Shown piece after piece: positions 1 to 9,696 of a stretch of DNA of 64,000 bases. The notes under the pieces were generated by a model. That model searched no databases. It worked only from the letters and a program-made list of their open reading frames with translations, and was not told where the DNA came from. Positions within the stretch are counted from its first letter, which is position 1; every line of letters begins with the position of its first letter. Source of the stretch: Nyssa sinensis (lineage: Eukaryota > Streptophyta > Magnoliopsida > Cornales > Nyssaceae). The stretch covers positions 28,044,045-28,108,044 of the forward strand of contig CM018052.1 of the NCBI GenBank assembly GCA_008638375.1, in the 5' to 3' direction. Position numbers and translations under genes: made by a program.

Positions 1-134
1 AACTTACAATAACATTATCCTTTTATCATCCATGCAGCCAAATTATTTTATAACTATAATTAATTCTCTATGCATTGAAAGAAACCTCATTATTATCCAT
101 ATAATTTGTCACACCTAATCAAAGGGATCAATTA

Positions 135-410
135 TCCCACCGGGACAGCTTTCCAAGCATCGTGTTTCCAAAATCTCATAAAATCCCTCTCGCTGTCTCC
201 ATCTGTGATGGATATTTTAATAAAAATAATGTTATATTGTTAAATTTTTATTTCAAATAATGTAAAATTGATACGACATAACAATATTAATTATATAATT
301 TAAAATATTACAAATAATACAACGTTACATCATTTGAAATTAAAATTCAGGAAGCAAATTAATTTAGGAAGTATAGTATTACTCTTTTAGTAAATTGAGG
401 TTCATTAGAT
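135..410. repeat. Diverged direct repeat, copy 1 (partner at 1151-1410)
   Basis: The stretch beginning GGGACAGCTTTCCAAGCATC reappears at 1157 with small changes and continues through the MITE-like palindrome and its flank. The two copies are a direct duplication about 1 kb apart. Confidence 0.6.
226..384. mobile_element. Palindromic AT-rich MITE, copy A
   Basis: The two ends are rough inverted repeats: AATGTTATATTG at the left answers the reverse complement of AAGTATAGTATTACT at the right. There is no reading frame. The same arrangement recurs at 1240, 6772, 6947 and 21355, so this is a dispersed short element. I could not fix a target-site duplication. Confidence 0.5.
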
Positions 411-1046
411 TAAGTGCAATTTCATTCACTTAAGTGAAAATTTAAATATTTTCATGTCTTTTTTTTTTCTTCTGTAAAGTTGATAAATAAATGGTCAGTT
501 TCTAAAATCAATACTCCCAAACCTTGGCCTAATTAGTATAATTTTTTCAAGTTTCTTTACCAAAAAAAACGACAACATTAAATATTAAAAGTTCACAAAC
601 AACACAATTTTGGAGATCTTTAAACGATAGCTATAAAATAATTAATTAGAGACGATTATAAAAGACCGCCACTGCTAATTAATGAAGTTTTACAAATCAT
701 CGCTATAATATTGTGAAAATGACACCTTTTTGATTGAATAAGAGGTGATTGTAAGAAACGCCGCTAATTAATTTATGAAGATCACATGTAATTAATCATC
801 ATTTAGTACCAACAGTTTTTACAAGCGCTGCCAATTTTTGCCGTCACAAGCCAAATTTCTTGTAGTGTATATGGTAAAATTTTCTATTTCTAACTTGTAA
901 AATTTTCTAGTTCTAACTGGTAAGGATGATGTACCCTAATTTATCTTATATTTCATTCAAACAAGACAAGGAAACACATGTCATAACTTTAAGTTTTTCA
1001 AACGGAAGCGTAACAATTTATTTTTGTACATGTCAACAACTAGCTA
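391..1046. repeat. Segmental duplication, copy 1 (partner 3172-3815)
   Basis: About 650 bp starting at AATTGAGGTTCATTAGATTA is repeated at 3172-3815 at high but imperfect identity. It includes a CACTA-type terminal stretch and ends with CAAACGGAAGC followed by TTTTTGTACATGT. The second copy stops just short of the stop codon of the YUCCA-type gene at 3851. This copy may therefore mark where a further gene copy once lay, but no exon is visible beside it. Confidence 0.7.
580..869 (-). mobile_element. CACTA-type transposon terminal fragment
   Basis: On the minus strand, reading down from 869, the sequence begins CACTACAAGAAATTTGGC. This matches the usual start of plant CACTA (En/Spm) termini. 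Subterminal motifs such as GCCGCTAATTA repeat within 300 bp. The opposite terminus is not recognisable. The fragment lies inside the segmental duplication and is present in both copies (second copy ends near 3640), so it was inserted before that duplication. Confidence 0.45.
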
Positions 1047-1239
1047 GTTCATAGAACAATCACTGTGACTAATTTACAAAAGTAATACATTACGGTGACA
1101 GTAACATGGTGCTACCGTACTACTGTGCTACTGTACCACTGAATTTTTTTTACACCGGAACAGCTTTCCAAGCATCGTGTTTCCAAATTCTAATAAAATC
1201 CCTCTTGCCACCACCATGGGTGATGGATATTTTAATAAA

Positions 1240-1398
1240 AATAATGTAAAACTTTTAAATTTTTATTTTAAATAATGTGAAACTGATATAATACAATAAC
1301 ATTAACTTTATGATTTAAAATATTACAAATAATACAACATCACTTCATTTGAAACTAAAATTCGTGATACAAATTTGAGAAGTATAACATTACTCTTT
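1240..1398. mobile_element. Palindromic AT-rich MITE, copy B
   Basis: It has the same inverted-end architecture as the element at 226-384 (end motif AAGTATAACATTACTC) and lies in the same duplicated context. Non-coding. Confidence 0.5.
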
Positions 1399-1399
1399 T

Positions 1400-2430
1400 A
1401 ATAAAGATTTAATTAGTGGAATGTTCCTCAAAATAAGTCCATACAAGTTAAGATCCAAAGGTAAATATTTTAACCTCAAAAGTTTTAGAATTTTTAATTA
1501 TGTAGTCTTATATTCAAAAAGTGATGAAGTGTCAAAATTATTTTATTATTAATGGCAAAATTGCCCAGCCGAGTCGCATCTCACCATCTCTTTATATCAC
1601 TTTCTCACAGCCGACGATGAACTAGGCCACTCAATTCATGGATGAATAGTAAATCAGGAAAACAACAAAATTAGGTGAGATGAATATAGCACTCGAATCA
1701 AACCAACACATTAGAACTCTTGAACATTGATCATAATTTGTTGCCAACTGCATAGCACTAGCACTGAGAGTGAAATCTCAAAGGCTATGGACTTTACCTA
1801 ATTGACTTATGCTTTGTAATTCATACCTCTCTTCTGGACGGATTCTCCATTAAATAGATTAAATGATGATTTTATTATCAGGCCTTGAAACTTTTATTTG
1901 TATTTTGAACATGTCTTGCACAATTGACAAGGTCTTGCATGTGTTGTTCTTGAAATCATTTTGTTGTGCTTATCCTTATTCTTTTGTCGTACTCCACTTG
2001 ATATTACTTGGAAATTATTTAAATCTTACAATGTCTATCATTTGTTTCATTAATCCAGATGTTTTTTTTATGGCGATTGTTGTTGATGAGGATTGTGGTT
2101 TCTTTGGATTTTTTCTTTCTTTGATACAAATCAAATTGCAGACCTGAATTACTAGAAATAGGCCATTGCCCAAATCATCTTCCAATACCACTAATCCATG
2201 TAAGTTCATTTCAACATTTTTAGAGTTTGTCTCTCAATGTATAAATATACATATATATATATATATATATAAATATGTACAAATATTATAAGACATATGT
2301 AAATCAGTAATATTGGTTGTATTAATTAGACATGGGATTTGGTGATGGATAGTGGATCTTCTGTGTTGGACTTTTTGGGGGAGCATTGGCCGCAGCAGCA
2401 TACCACCAGTACATTTTGAGAGTTGTTTCT
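1400..2430. other. No gene recognised
   Basis: This is AT-rich sequence with a 94-codon open frame at 1863-2147. That frame shows no family motif and has a composition expected by chance. A short (TA)n tract lies near 2252-2270. Nothing here supports a gene. Confidence 0.6.
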
Positions 2431-2439
2431 TTGTTCGAA

Positions 2440-2800
2440 GATAGAGAATTTTTGACAAAAATTCTCTATTTAAAAAATACGAGTTTTTTGATATAATTTT
2501 TAATTTATTTTTTTGTTATATCAATGGTAGAGTATTACCACTTTTCAAAGGAATAAAAATCGTTTGATGCATTGTTAAAAACAGGTGTAATACGTATTTG
2601 ATTTAAGAAATTTCTTAAATTTCTCTGTCCAAAGATAGAGGATTTTTAACTTATCTTTTTGTTTTATCAATATTAAGTATTACCACTTTCCTAAGGAATA
2701 AAAATTGTTTAATGCATTATTAAAAACACGTGTAATATATTTTTTTATTGAAAGAATTTTAAAAATTTCTCTATCTAGGGACAGAGACATTTCTTTGTCC
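2440..2800. repeat. Imperfect tandem duplication, about 170-bp unit, two copies
   Basis: A block running from an AGAGGATTTTT-like start through AGTATTACCACTTT, AAGGAATAAAAAT and AAAAACA(C/G)GTGTAATA occurs twice in succession (around 2460-2640 and 2640-2790). It is non-coding. Part of the following sequence (GTCCAAATATATAA) also occurs near 58395, so a dispersed repeat is involved. Confidence 0.55.
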
Positions 2801-3171
2801 TTACTCAGTTGGCAGAGAATTTTGAACGAATCTGTTGAACAAAGGAAATTTTTTTTGATAGAAATTTCTATACAATATGGATCTCGTTTGATAAATTTTA
2901 ATTTTTAGCGTCCAAATATATAATTTTTATGAAAAATAGATTTATATATTATAAATTATTTAATTTTAAAATGTATATAAAAAAAGGTAATAATGTGACA
3001 CAGGAAGCACGCCACGTGCTGTTGTTGGAGTTGCTTTTATTTTTTGACTTTTTACATTAGAGGGGTATTGTGTTAACAGAAAGTTTTGGACTTTTTGGAT
3101 TAACAATTTTTGAATCAGACTTTATGCTAATTAAACACTTTATGAAAGACTTATAATTGAATCTCCCTTTA

Positions 3172-3815
3172 ATAAATTGAGGTTCATTAGATTAAGTGCA
3201 ATTTCATTCACTTATGTGAAAATTTAAATATTTTCATGTCTTTCATTTTTTTTTTTTTTTGTAAAGTTGATAAATAATTGGTCAGTTTCTAAAATCAGTA
3301 CTCCCAAACCTTGGCCTAATGAGTATAATTTTTCCAAGTTGCTTTATCAGAAAAAACGACAACATTAATGATTAAAAAGTTCATAAACAACACTATTTTG
3401 GAGATATTTAAACGATAGCTATAAAAAAATGTAACAAATTAGACATGATTATCAAAGACCGCCCTGCTAATTAATGAAGTTTCACGCAAATCGCTGCAAT
3501 AATATTGTGAAAATGACCCCATTTTGATTGATTAAGAGGCGATAGTAAGAAATGCCGCTAATTTAAGAAGATTACGTGTAATCAATGTTTAGTACCAGCA
3601 CAAGCGCTGCCAATTTTTGCCGTCAAAAGCCAAATTTCTTGTAGGGTATGTAGTACAATTTTCAAGCTCTAACTTGTAAGGATGATGTATGCTAATTTAT
3701 CTTATATTTCATTTAAACAAGACAAGGAAACACATGTCAACTTTTAAGTCTTTCAAACGGAAGCATATTACAGCTTATTTTTGTACATGTTGACGGCTGG
3801 TTCAAGTAACTATTT
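3172..3815. repeat. Segmental duplication, copy 2
   Basis: Partner of 391-1046. It ends 35 bp before the YUCCA-type stop codon and so forms the gene's 3' flank. It carries the same CACTA-type terminal stretch, with the end motif decayed to TTTCTTGTAGGG near 3643. Confidence 0.7.
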
Positions 3816-3850
3816 TAGAAGCTCCTTAAAACTAATATACATAAATACCA

Positions 3851-5662
3851 TCAGTTAAGCTTCTCTACCTTGCTGCTTATAATCGTCTTAATGTCTTTGG
3901 CAATGTCTTTAGCATCCTTTGATATCCCTGCCAATCCCATTCTAGAAAATCCAGCACAGTATAAGCCATTTTCACCTTTCCAGTGATTCAGGGAACTTTT
4001 TTTTGGTGTTCCATCACTATTCAGAATAAATTTGTAATCCTGCACGAGACATTGGAATAGCTGGCTTATAAAAAAACCTTTTCTTCAATTAGCTGTATAG
4101 ATCGATATAGACAATTAAATAAATACCTTAAGCCAGTTTTTTGCTATAGTTTTATAGCCTGTTGCGAATATTATCACATCAAACTCTTGTTTAGCCCCAG
4201 TCTCAAACACTACTTTCTTCTCAGTAATGCTTGTTATTGCAGGAAAAACCTGTCCATCGTCACAAGAATTAGAGCCTACAATTATGCTCTTATAAGCTAA
4301 TATAAACTACTTAATTCCAAATCAAGCAGTATTAAGAAATACTTATGCTTGTTTCCTTAATTACAATCAACCACTTCTTATAATTAATTAATACTACCGT
4401 TAAGCTCAGGAAATTATACCCATGAACCCACCAAAACCCACCCACTAATTATTGGGTTTGTGTGACTCGTTTTGACTATATTCGTATTTGACCAAACTCA
4501 TTATTGACCTGTTTGATTGCGGGTTGAATTTGGCTCAACCCTTTTCACCCAACCTACCCAAATCCACCCATTTTCTAGGCCTATGTCTATCATCACAATT
4601 TTATTTACCTGTATCTCCTCAGCTTTAATCTTCCCAATGGTACCGACATCAATGACAGGAGATCTTCCTGCTTCTATTTTATGATAGAATGGACCTTTGT
4701 CTGGTCTTTGGATCCCATACTTTGACAAATCACCATAGACATGCGATGCAATCGAATCGATTATATTGTCGACCATTTGTGTTGGCATGTTTTTCAACAG
4801 TAACATTCCCAAGTATATCATTTCCTTGGTCATGACATGAAACTGCAAACAATCACCCAAAGATAGCAATTAGCAATTAGCAATTAGCAATTAGCAATTA
4901 GCAATTAGCAATTAGCAAGAGGCACACATATCAACTGCAAGATTAATCTAGAAAAAAGTAAAAAATTCAATAAATATAAGAAATATATTTAAATCCAAGA
5001 ATTAAGGTTCTATGGCTCATTAGCACATACAAAGCAACCATATTGTATGAGTATTTAAAAATTTATCACCATGATTAATCTATAAGAAGCTACATCTAGC
5101 ATGAAATTTCTCTTTTACTTTATGGAAGAAAAAATATAAATACCACGGATAATATACTTGCACAATAGAATTTGTGGCTTATTAGAGTTCCTAGTCTGAT
5201 TATTTTGTTTTGTTTTATAATAATATCGTTATGATAAAATTTTGATCAAAATCTGACCGTGATCTCCGAGGAAGAAATTGAATGTTCTAAAGAAAAATGT
5301 TTAAGAATACAATTGAAACACCTTTAAGGTTCAATTCTATTGCATATAGGCAACAAGAATGTTTGGTTGGTAAAGCCAAATAAAGAAGTTATTCCATGTG
5401 ATGATCTTGATAATATTCACTATTGGTCCAATTGGAACAAAAACTACTCAAATCAATGGTTGTTACACGGATGTTACAGTCACATGGAATAATTTCTAAA
5501 TTGACGACAAAACTTTTCAATGGAAACCCAAACTACCGATCTTTGCTCTTTCTGTGATAGCCTCTTCCTTAAAGTTTTGTAATTCATCTACTAACTTCTT
5601 ATCATATATGTAGTAGAAAGACATAGAAACTCTTTGTAGCATGAAACAAAACTAGAGATTAG

Positions 5663-5710
<48 letters not shown>

Positions 5711-6344
5711 GAGAAAGAGAGACAGAGAGTACTGGGCTTCTAATAACAATCGATGCTTTGGCTCCAAAGTTGGACAAATCATAAGCAATCTCCATGCCAG
5801 AATTTCCCTTGCCTACAACTAGAACCCTTTTATCTTTGTACCTTTTGGCTGATTTGTATTCTCTAGAGTGAATAGTCTCTCCATGAAAGCTACTTAAGCC
5901 AGGCAGCGGCGGGACGTATGGCTCGTCATTTTCTCCAGTAGCAAGCACTAAGAAGTCTGAAACATAGACTTCAATATCGTCTGACATTGTATTTTTCGCT
6001 TCAACATGCCATTTATTTTTGCTTTTGTCATAAAAAGCTGATTCAACACAACGAAAATAACTAGGATTTAACTTAAAATTTGAAACATAATCATCTAAAT
6101 ATTGAATAAAAGCATCTCTAGTCATGAACTCTGATTGTGAAGATGGGTGTGGTGAGAAAGGTAATGAGCAAAACTCATTTGCTAAATGCAAGCGCAATCG
6201 ATCATAAGTTCTTTTTTTCCAAAGAGAGGCACAGCAATCTTCTTTTTCAAGGATTATATTTGGAATGGAGAATTGAGAGAGGCATACAGAAGTGGTTAGG
6301 CCTGCAGGGCCCGCTCCTATGATCAGTACTGCAATTTCTTCCAT
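3851..6344 (-). CDS. YUC10-like: Flavin monooxygenase, YUCCA10/11 type (indole-3-pyruvate monooxygenase), four exons
   Basis: YUCCA enzymes use FAD, NADPH and O2 to convert indole-3-pyruvate to indole-3-acetic acid, the last step of the main auxin pathway. I read exons at 6344-5733, 4842-4609, 4249-4127 and 4039-3851. All introns have GT-AG ends in phase 0, and the product is 385 aa, close to the roughly 380-390 aa of YUC10/11. Visible motifs: FAD-binding GAGPAG at residues 10-15; ATGE with F-x-G-E-T-I-H-S-x-x-Y, the flavin-monooxygenase signature; NADPH-binding GKGNSG near residue 180; FATGYK near residue 305; and the C-terminal HWKGENGLYCAGFSRMGLAG block. There are no internal stops. The start gives the usual short N-terminus directly before the Rossmann fold. 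Two broken exon-1 copies lie at 19459-20049 and 22604-23194. Expression and activity are inferred. The closest subclade (YUC10 or YUC11) is by motif recall only. Confidence 0.9.
4864..4918 (-). repeat. Heptamer array (TAGCAAT)n, nearly 8 copies, next to a 3' splice site
   Basis: Seven perfect TAGCAAT units and one partial unit lie in intron 1. On the transcribed strand each junction reads CTAAT, which fits the plant branch-point consensus (YTNAY or CTRAY). The array lies about 22-75 nt upstream of the exon 2 acceptor at 4843, which is the window where branch points normally sit. A role in splicing is inferred. Confidence 0.85.
5663..5712. repeat. (CA)n(TA)n microsatellite in intron 1
   Basis: A run of CA repeats followed by TA repeats and a GA-rich tail lies within about 20-70 nt of the exon 1 donor. 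The same position carries (CA)n in the copy at 19424-19446 and (CT)n/(TA)n/(GT)n in the copy at 22520-22600. Confidence 0.9.
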
Positions 6345-6389
6345 TGAAGATACAAAACTTCTTTAGCTTCGTAGGTTGGATACTCTTTG

Positions 6390-6650
6390 AGTTCATTTAT
6401 AATGGGTTGATGAAACTAGCTAAAGGACAATAGAAATTGTGACGTATTCTTTTACTTTACAAGTGTTTAGTTTCTCACAGATGATGCATGTTCAACCATC
6501 ATGTGCGGGATCCCTTGTTTCGGAAAGATAAACGCTTGGCTTATAGTTTCAGCCATCTGTGTTAATTTTGGATTTACATTATGTCGCATTTCCATTGCTA
6601 CATGAAGCCAAGCGTACGGGAGGGAATCTGCAACTGTTTTCCACTTATGA
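6390..6650. other. 5' flank of the YUCCA-type gene, conserved in the other two copies
   Basis: The block with CATTTATAATGGGTTGATG, GATGCATGTTCAACCATCAT, GGAAAGATAAACGCTTGG and TTATAGTTTCAGCCATCTGT recurs at about 20098-20275 and 23230-23420. The duplicated unit therefore included promoter sequence as well as exon 1. Confidence 0.7.
6395..6401 (-). promoter_or_regulatory. Candidate TATA box of the YUCCA-type gene
   Basis: The minus strand reads TATAAAT about 51 nt upstream of the ATG at 6344, inside ATTATAAATGAAC. Spacing to the ATG is short, so the 5' untranslated leader would be about 20-25 nt if this is used. The same block is conserved upstream of the pseudogene copy near 20110. In the third copy, near 23258, the motif is changed. 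Confidence 0.4.
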
Positions 6651-6771
6651 CCCTCTATTGAAAATTATTATCTATTTCTTAATTATTTAATGATGGCATA
6701 TAGTTGTAATTTTTTTCATTTCCCATGAGTTTGACTATAATGTCTAAGGAAAATGCTATGCTTCCCAAATC

Positions 6772-6954
6772 AGTAATGCTATACTCTCCAAATATTTATC
6801 TTAAATTTTGCAACCCAAATAATGTGACATAGTTATATTGACAGTGTATTAAGTCGTGTAATTAATGTGCCATAATAAAATTCTAGCATCTGATTGCTAC
6901 ATCATTTGAGATATAAATTCGGGATAGACTTTTGGAATGTATAGCACTACTCTT
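6772..6954. mobile_element. Palindromic AT-rich MITE, copy C
   Basis: The left end GTAATGCTATACTCTCC and the right end GGAATGTATAGCACTACTC are inverted repeats. Internal CAAATAATGTGAC and ATCATTTGAGATA also pair. It abuts a second copy that starts at about 6947. Confidence 0.6.
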
Positions 6955-7065
6955 CCCAAATATGTATCACAAATTTTGCATCTCAAATGATGTAGCACAA
7001 TAATAATAACAGTGTATTAAATCATGTAATTATTACACTACAGTGAGAGTTTGTCATGTCACTAC

Positions 7066-8148
7066 TAGAAGTGTCAAATGGGCCAGACACATTAATTAAG
7101 AAGAGACACGAGATGACACGTGAGTTGGTGGGCTAGGTCGGGCTAGGCATGACACGACTTGGTGGGCCATGTCGGGTTGGTCATCTCAGGCGTGTGTAGG
7201 GATGGCAATTTGCCCCGTCCCGCCTCGCCCCTAATGGGGCGGGTATGGGGTGCTCATAAACGGGGTCGAGGCGGGGTCGGGGTAGGACTTTTAAAACCCC
7301 ATCGGGTTCGGGGAATGGTCACCCTGTCCCGTTTATATATTAAGTTTTTTTTTTTTTTTTATATATATTATATCTATCAATAAATAACACTATATAAAAT
7401 TAATTTTAAGGTTTTTTATATTACACTTATATATATATATATTTTTTATATTATTTATTTTGAAAAAATAAATTTATTTATTTATTAAAATAAAAGTTTT
7501 AACTTAAAAAATATATATATAACGGGGTTCGGGGCGGGGCGGGGTGAAGTCGGGGTAGACTTTAAAAGGGGGCGGGGTGGGGCGGGGTCGGGGGAAGAAA
7601 ATATAAACGGGGTCGGGGTCGAGGAAGGGTCACCCCGCCCCGTTGCCATTCCTAGGCTTGTGGCCTAGGCACGACATGATACAGTAGCCCATTAGCATGA
7701 ACCATTATGCCTGATTTATTTTTTATTTTATTGTCATTTATTATTATTACGTGAAAATATTCAAATAAAGAATTATAAAAATTTTGAAAAAAAATAAAAA
7801 TTTAAACAAAATATTATAATAATAAATAATAAAGTCAACAATAATAATATTAGATTAACAAATAAAAAAGTAAAAATGTAAAAGTTAAACAAAATATTAT
7901 AATTATAAATAACAAAATAAAAAATAATGATATTATAAAATCAGACTAACAAAAAATATAATATTTTTTAAAAATGATGGTCTAGAGTAGTCATTAAAAA
8001 TAAGAAAAAAAGAAAACAAAAGAGTGAAAAAAAATTTTTGGGCCCGTGGACTAGCGCGACATAGGCCCAAGCACGAGCACGACACGATTGGTGACACGAG
8101 CCGACATGTTGGAATGAATGAGCCGAGCAAGCCCATTTGATACCTTTA
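7066..8148. mobile_element. hAT-like MITE nested in copy D
   Basis: The terminal inverted repeats are TAGAAGTGTCAAATGGGC and, at the right end in reverse complement, TAAAGGTATCAAATGGGC. The flanking octamers GTCACTAC and ATTACTGT agree at 4 of 8 positions and differ only by transitions, as an old 8-bp duplication would. The inside has alternating GGGCC/CGACACG blocks near both ends and an AT-rich core. No transposase. Confidence 0.6.
7197..7654. mobile_element. GC-rich hAT-like MITE nested inside the preceding one
   Basis: The ends are TAGGGATGGCAA and, at the right in reverse complement, TAGGAATGGCAA. They are flanked by GGCGTGTG (7189-7196) and GGCTTGTG (7655-7662), an 8-bp target duplication with one mismatch, typical of hAT transposition. 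Subterminal blocks are rich in CGGGGCGGGG around an AT-rich core. Non-autonomous. Confidence 0.75.
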
Positions 8149-8198
8149 ATTACTGTCACATAATTTGGGATAGAAATCTAGAAAGTATAGCATTACTC

Positions 8199-8480
8199 AA
8201 TGCGTAAAGCATGCAGACAAGTGTAATGAAAATTTATACAAGTCTCTCCTTCATGAATTACATTACTATAGAAAGGCTAAAAAAGTTAAGTGGACATAGC
8301 TTTTCGATAATTTTTCTTTCCATAATATCCCTCAGTCATAAATTGTTATCTTATTTATTGATGTTTCAAAACTATTATGCCTAACGATTTTTCTCACCAA
8401 TTTTCTCGCTTCTAGATAATCGATAATGGGATTCATATTTATTTCTTATAATGGGTTCCACTATATATCTTGGGTCCTAG
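8199..8480. other. No gene recognised
   Basis: AT-rich spacer between the MITE cluster and the copia element. Nothing recognisable. Confidence 0.5.
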
Positions 8481-8868
8481 AGTGGGAAAATGGAATAGAA
8501 AATTGGTAATACTATTGTAAGCTCGAGTGCATATGAGACAGTGTTTTAACCTTTAGATGACATCGATACTAGAGATAAAGTGGTTGGGATAAATGAAAAC
8601 TCAATCTCAAGATCATCCAAGGGTTAAAACTAACAAAGACTAATTTTGAATTCAAATTTCAATTTAAACTGATTTTGAATTCAAATTTAAATTCAAACTT
8701 TAGTTTTTCTATCCATCTTTCATTATCTTTAATTCAAATTTAAATTCTCCTTGTATTTCTCTATGTATAACTTTAAAAGCTCAAACTTGTATTACATTTG
8801 AGAATGAATACAAATATAGATCATCTTTAAGATCTTTTATGGTATTGGAGCCATAATACCAAACGATA

Positions 8869-9219
8869 ATGGCTTCTTCATCCCCCAACTCCTTTTCCTC
8901 TACCACAACCACCAATTCACCCACTATATTCGTCACAATCAACATCAATCACTTTGTTTCCTTAAAACATGATCGCAAAAACTTTTTGTTATGGCGTGCC
9001 CAATTTCTTCCTCTTCTCAGGGGTTATGAGTTGGAAGGGTACATTGATGGTTCATTTTCTTACCTACCCAAATTTCTTTCCCAATTTGAGAATACCATCA
9101 ATCCTAAATATCTTGCATGGAATGAACAAGACAACGTTCTTTTAGGATGGATTCTCTTTTCTTTTATGGAACCTGTTCTTGCCCAAATTGCTAGCATTTC
9201 TACCTTAGCCTCGGTTTGA
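8869..9219 (+). pseudogene. copia 1 gag, N-terminal part
   Basis: This 116-codon frame opens with an S/T/N-rich start, then KNFLLWRAQFLPLLRGYELEGYIDG, the N-terminal block of plant copia gag (UBN2/DUF4219-like). It ends at a TGA that overlaps the target duplication of the first solo LTR. The expected Trp codon there seems to have decayed to a stop. The frame resumes at 12173 beyond the LTR. Confidence 0.8.
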
Positions 9220-9380
9220 CTATGTTATAACATGAAAAAAATTTTTTTTTTTTATTATTATTATTATTTATTCTTGCAATTGTTAATCGATTAATTAATT
9301 ATTATTATTATTACTATTATTATCATTATTAAGAATGTGATGTGTGTATTGTATGTATACAATTATGTGTATGCTACATG

Positions 9381-9411
9381 TGCATGTATATATATATATA
9401 TATATATATAT
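9381..9411. repeat. (TA)n microsatellite in solo LTR 1
   Basis: About 15 TA units, followed by further TA and TG/TA tracts to 9480. The equivalent part of solo LTR 2 (15400-15530) is also TA/CA-rich. Confidence 0.9.
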
Positions 9412-9635
9412 ATTACATGCATAATTAAATTTAGAGAATATATATATATGTATTTATTTGTGTATATATATATATATATGTACATAACAGTGCACAGTGT
9501 GTGCATGTGTGTGTGGGCCGGTTGTGTGTGTGGGTGTGTGTAGATTGAGTGTGTTACACTCAATGAGGAGTGGGGGATGGAGTGTGTGAGTAGAGTTGTG
9601 TGTGGCAGTGGGGTTGCCAGAGAGTGGGTCGGATT

Positions 9636-9683
<48 letters not shown>

Positions 9684-9696
9684 TAGAGAGAGAGAG
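9636..9696. repeat. (GA)n microsatellite in solo LTR 1
   Basis: A long GA run with one ATATAG interruption. The mirrored CT tract in solo LTR 2 lies near 15150-15207. Confidence 0.9.

Larger units (their letters stand above)
4843..5732 (-). other. Intron 1 of the YUCCA-type gene, 890 bp
   Basis: It is bounded by GTACTC at the exon 1 side and TTTGCAG at the exon 2 side on the minus strand. It holds a dinucleotide microsatellite directly after the donor and a heptamer array directly before the acceptor. The middle is ordinary AT-rich intron. Segments of it are recognisable in both pseudogene copies (about 19158-19430 and about 21297-22600). Confidence 0.8.
6947..8198. mobile_element. Palindromic MITE, copy D, split by nested insertions
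   Basis: The left part runs 6947-7065 and resumes at 8149-8198 with TGTCACATAATTTGGGATAG and GAAAGTATAGCATTACTC, the expected inverted partner. The 1.08 kb between them is the hAT-like element at 7066-8148. Confidence 0.55.

Noticed and set aside
1863..2147. 94-codon open frame on the plus strand
   Set aside because: No family motif, no neighbouring exon signals, and hydrophobic low-specificity composition as expected of AT-rich chance frames. A minus-strand frame overlaps it.
4864..4918. Could the regular heptamer array be a CRISPR-like array?
   Set aside because: Units are 7 bp with no spacers, in a plant intron.
5591..5788. Open frame through the CA/TA repeat next to exon 1
   Set aside because: It is a product of the dinucleotide repeat (runs of VCVC and YIYI). 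The exon 1 donor at 5732 ends the real coding sequence.
7159..7383. G/R/V-rich frame in the GC-rich MITE
   Set aside because: Artefact of GGGGCGGGG repeats. It crosses the MITE boundary.
8600..8840. Exact 5' LTR limits for copia 1
   Set aside because: I looked for a matching 3' LTR after 18840 and found only weak similarity (GATCA-C-AAGGGTTA), so exact LTR limits are not claimed.
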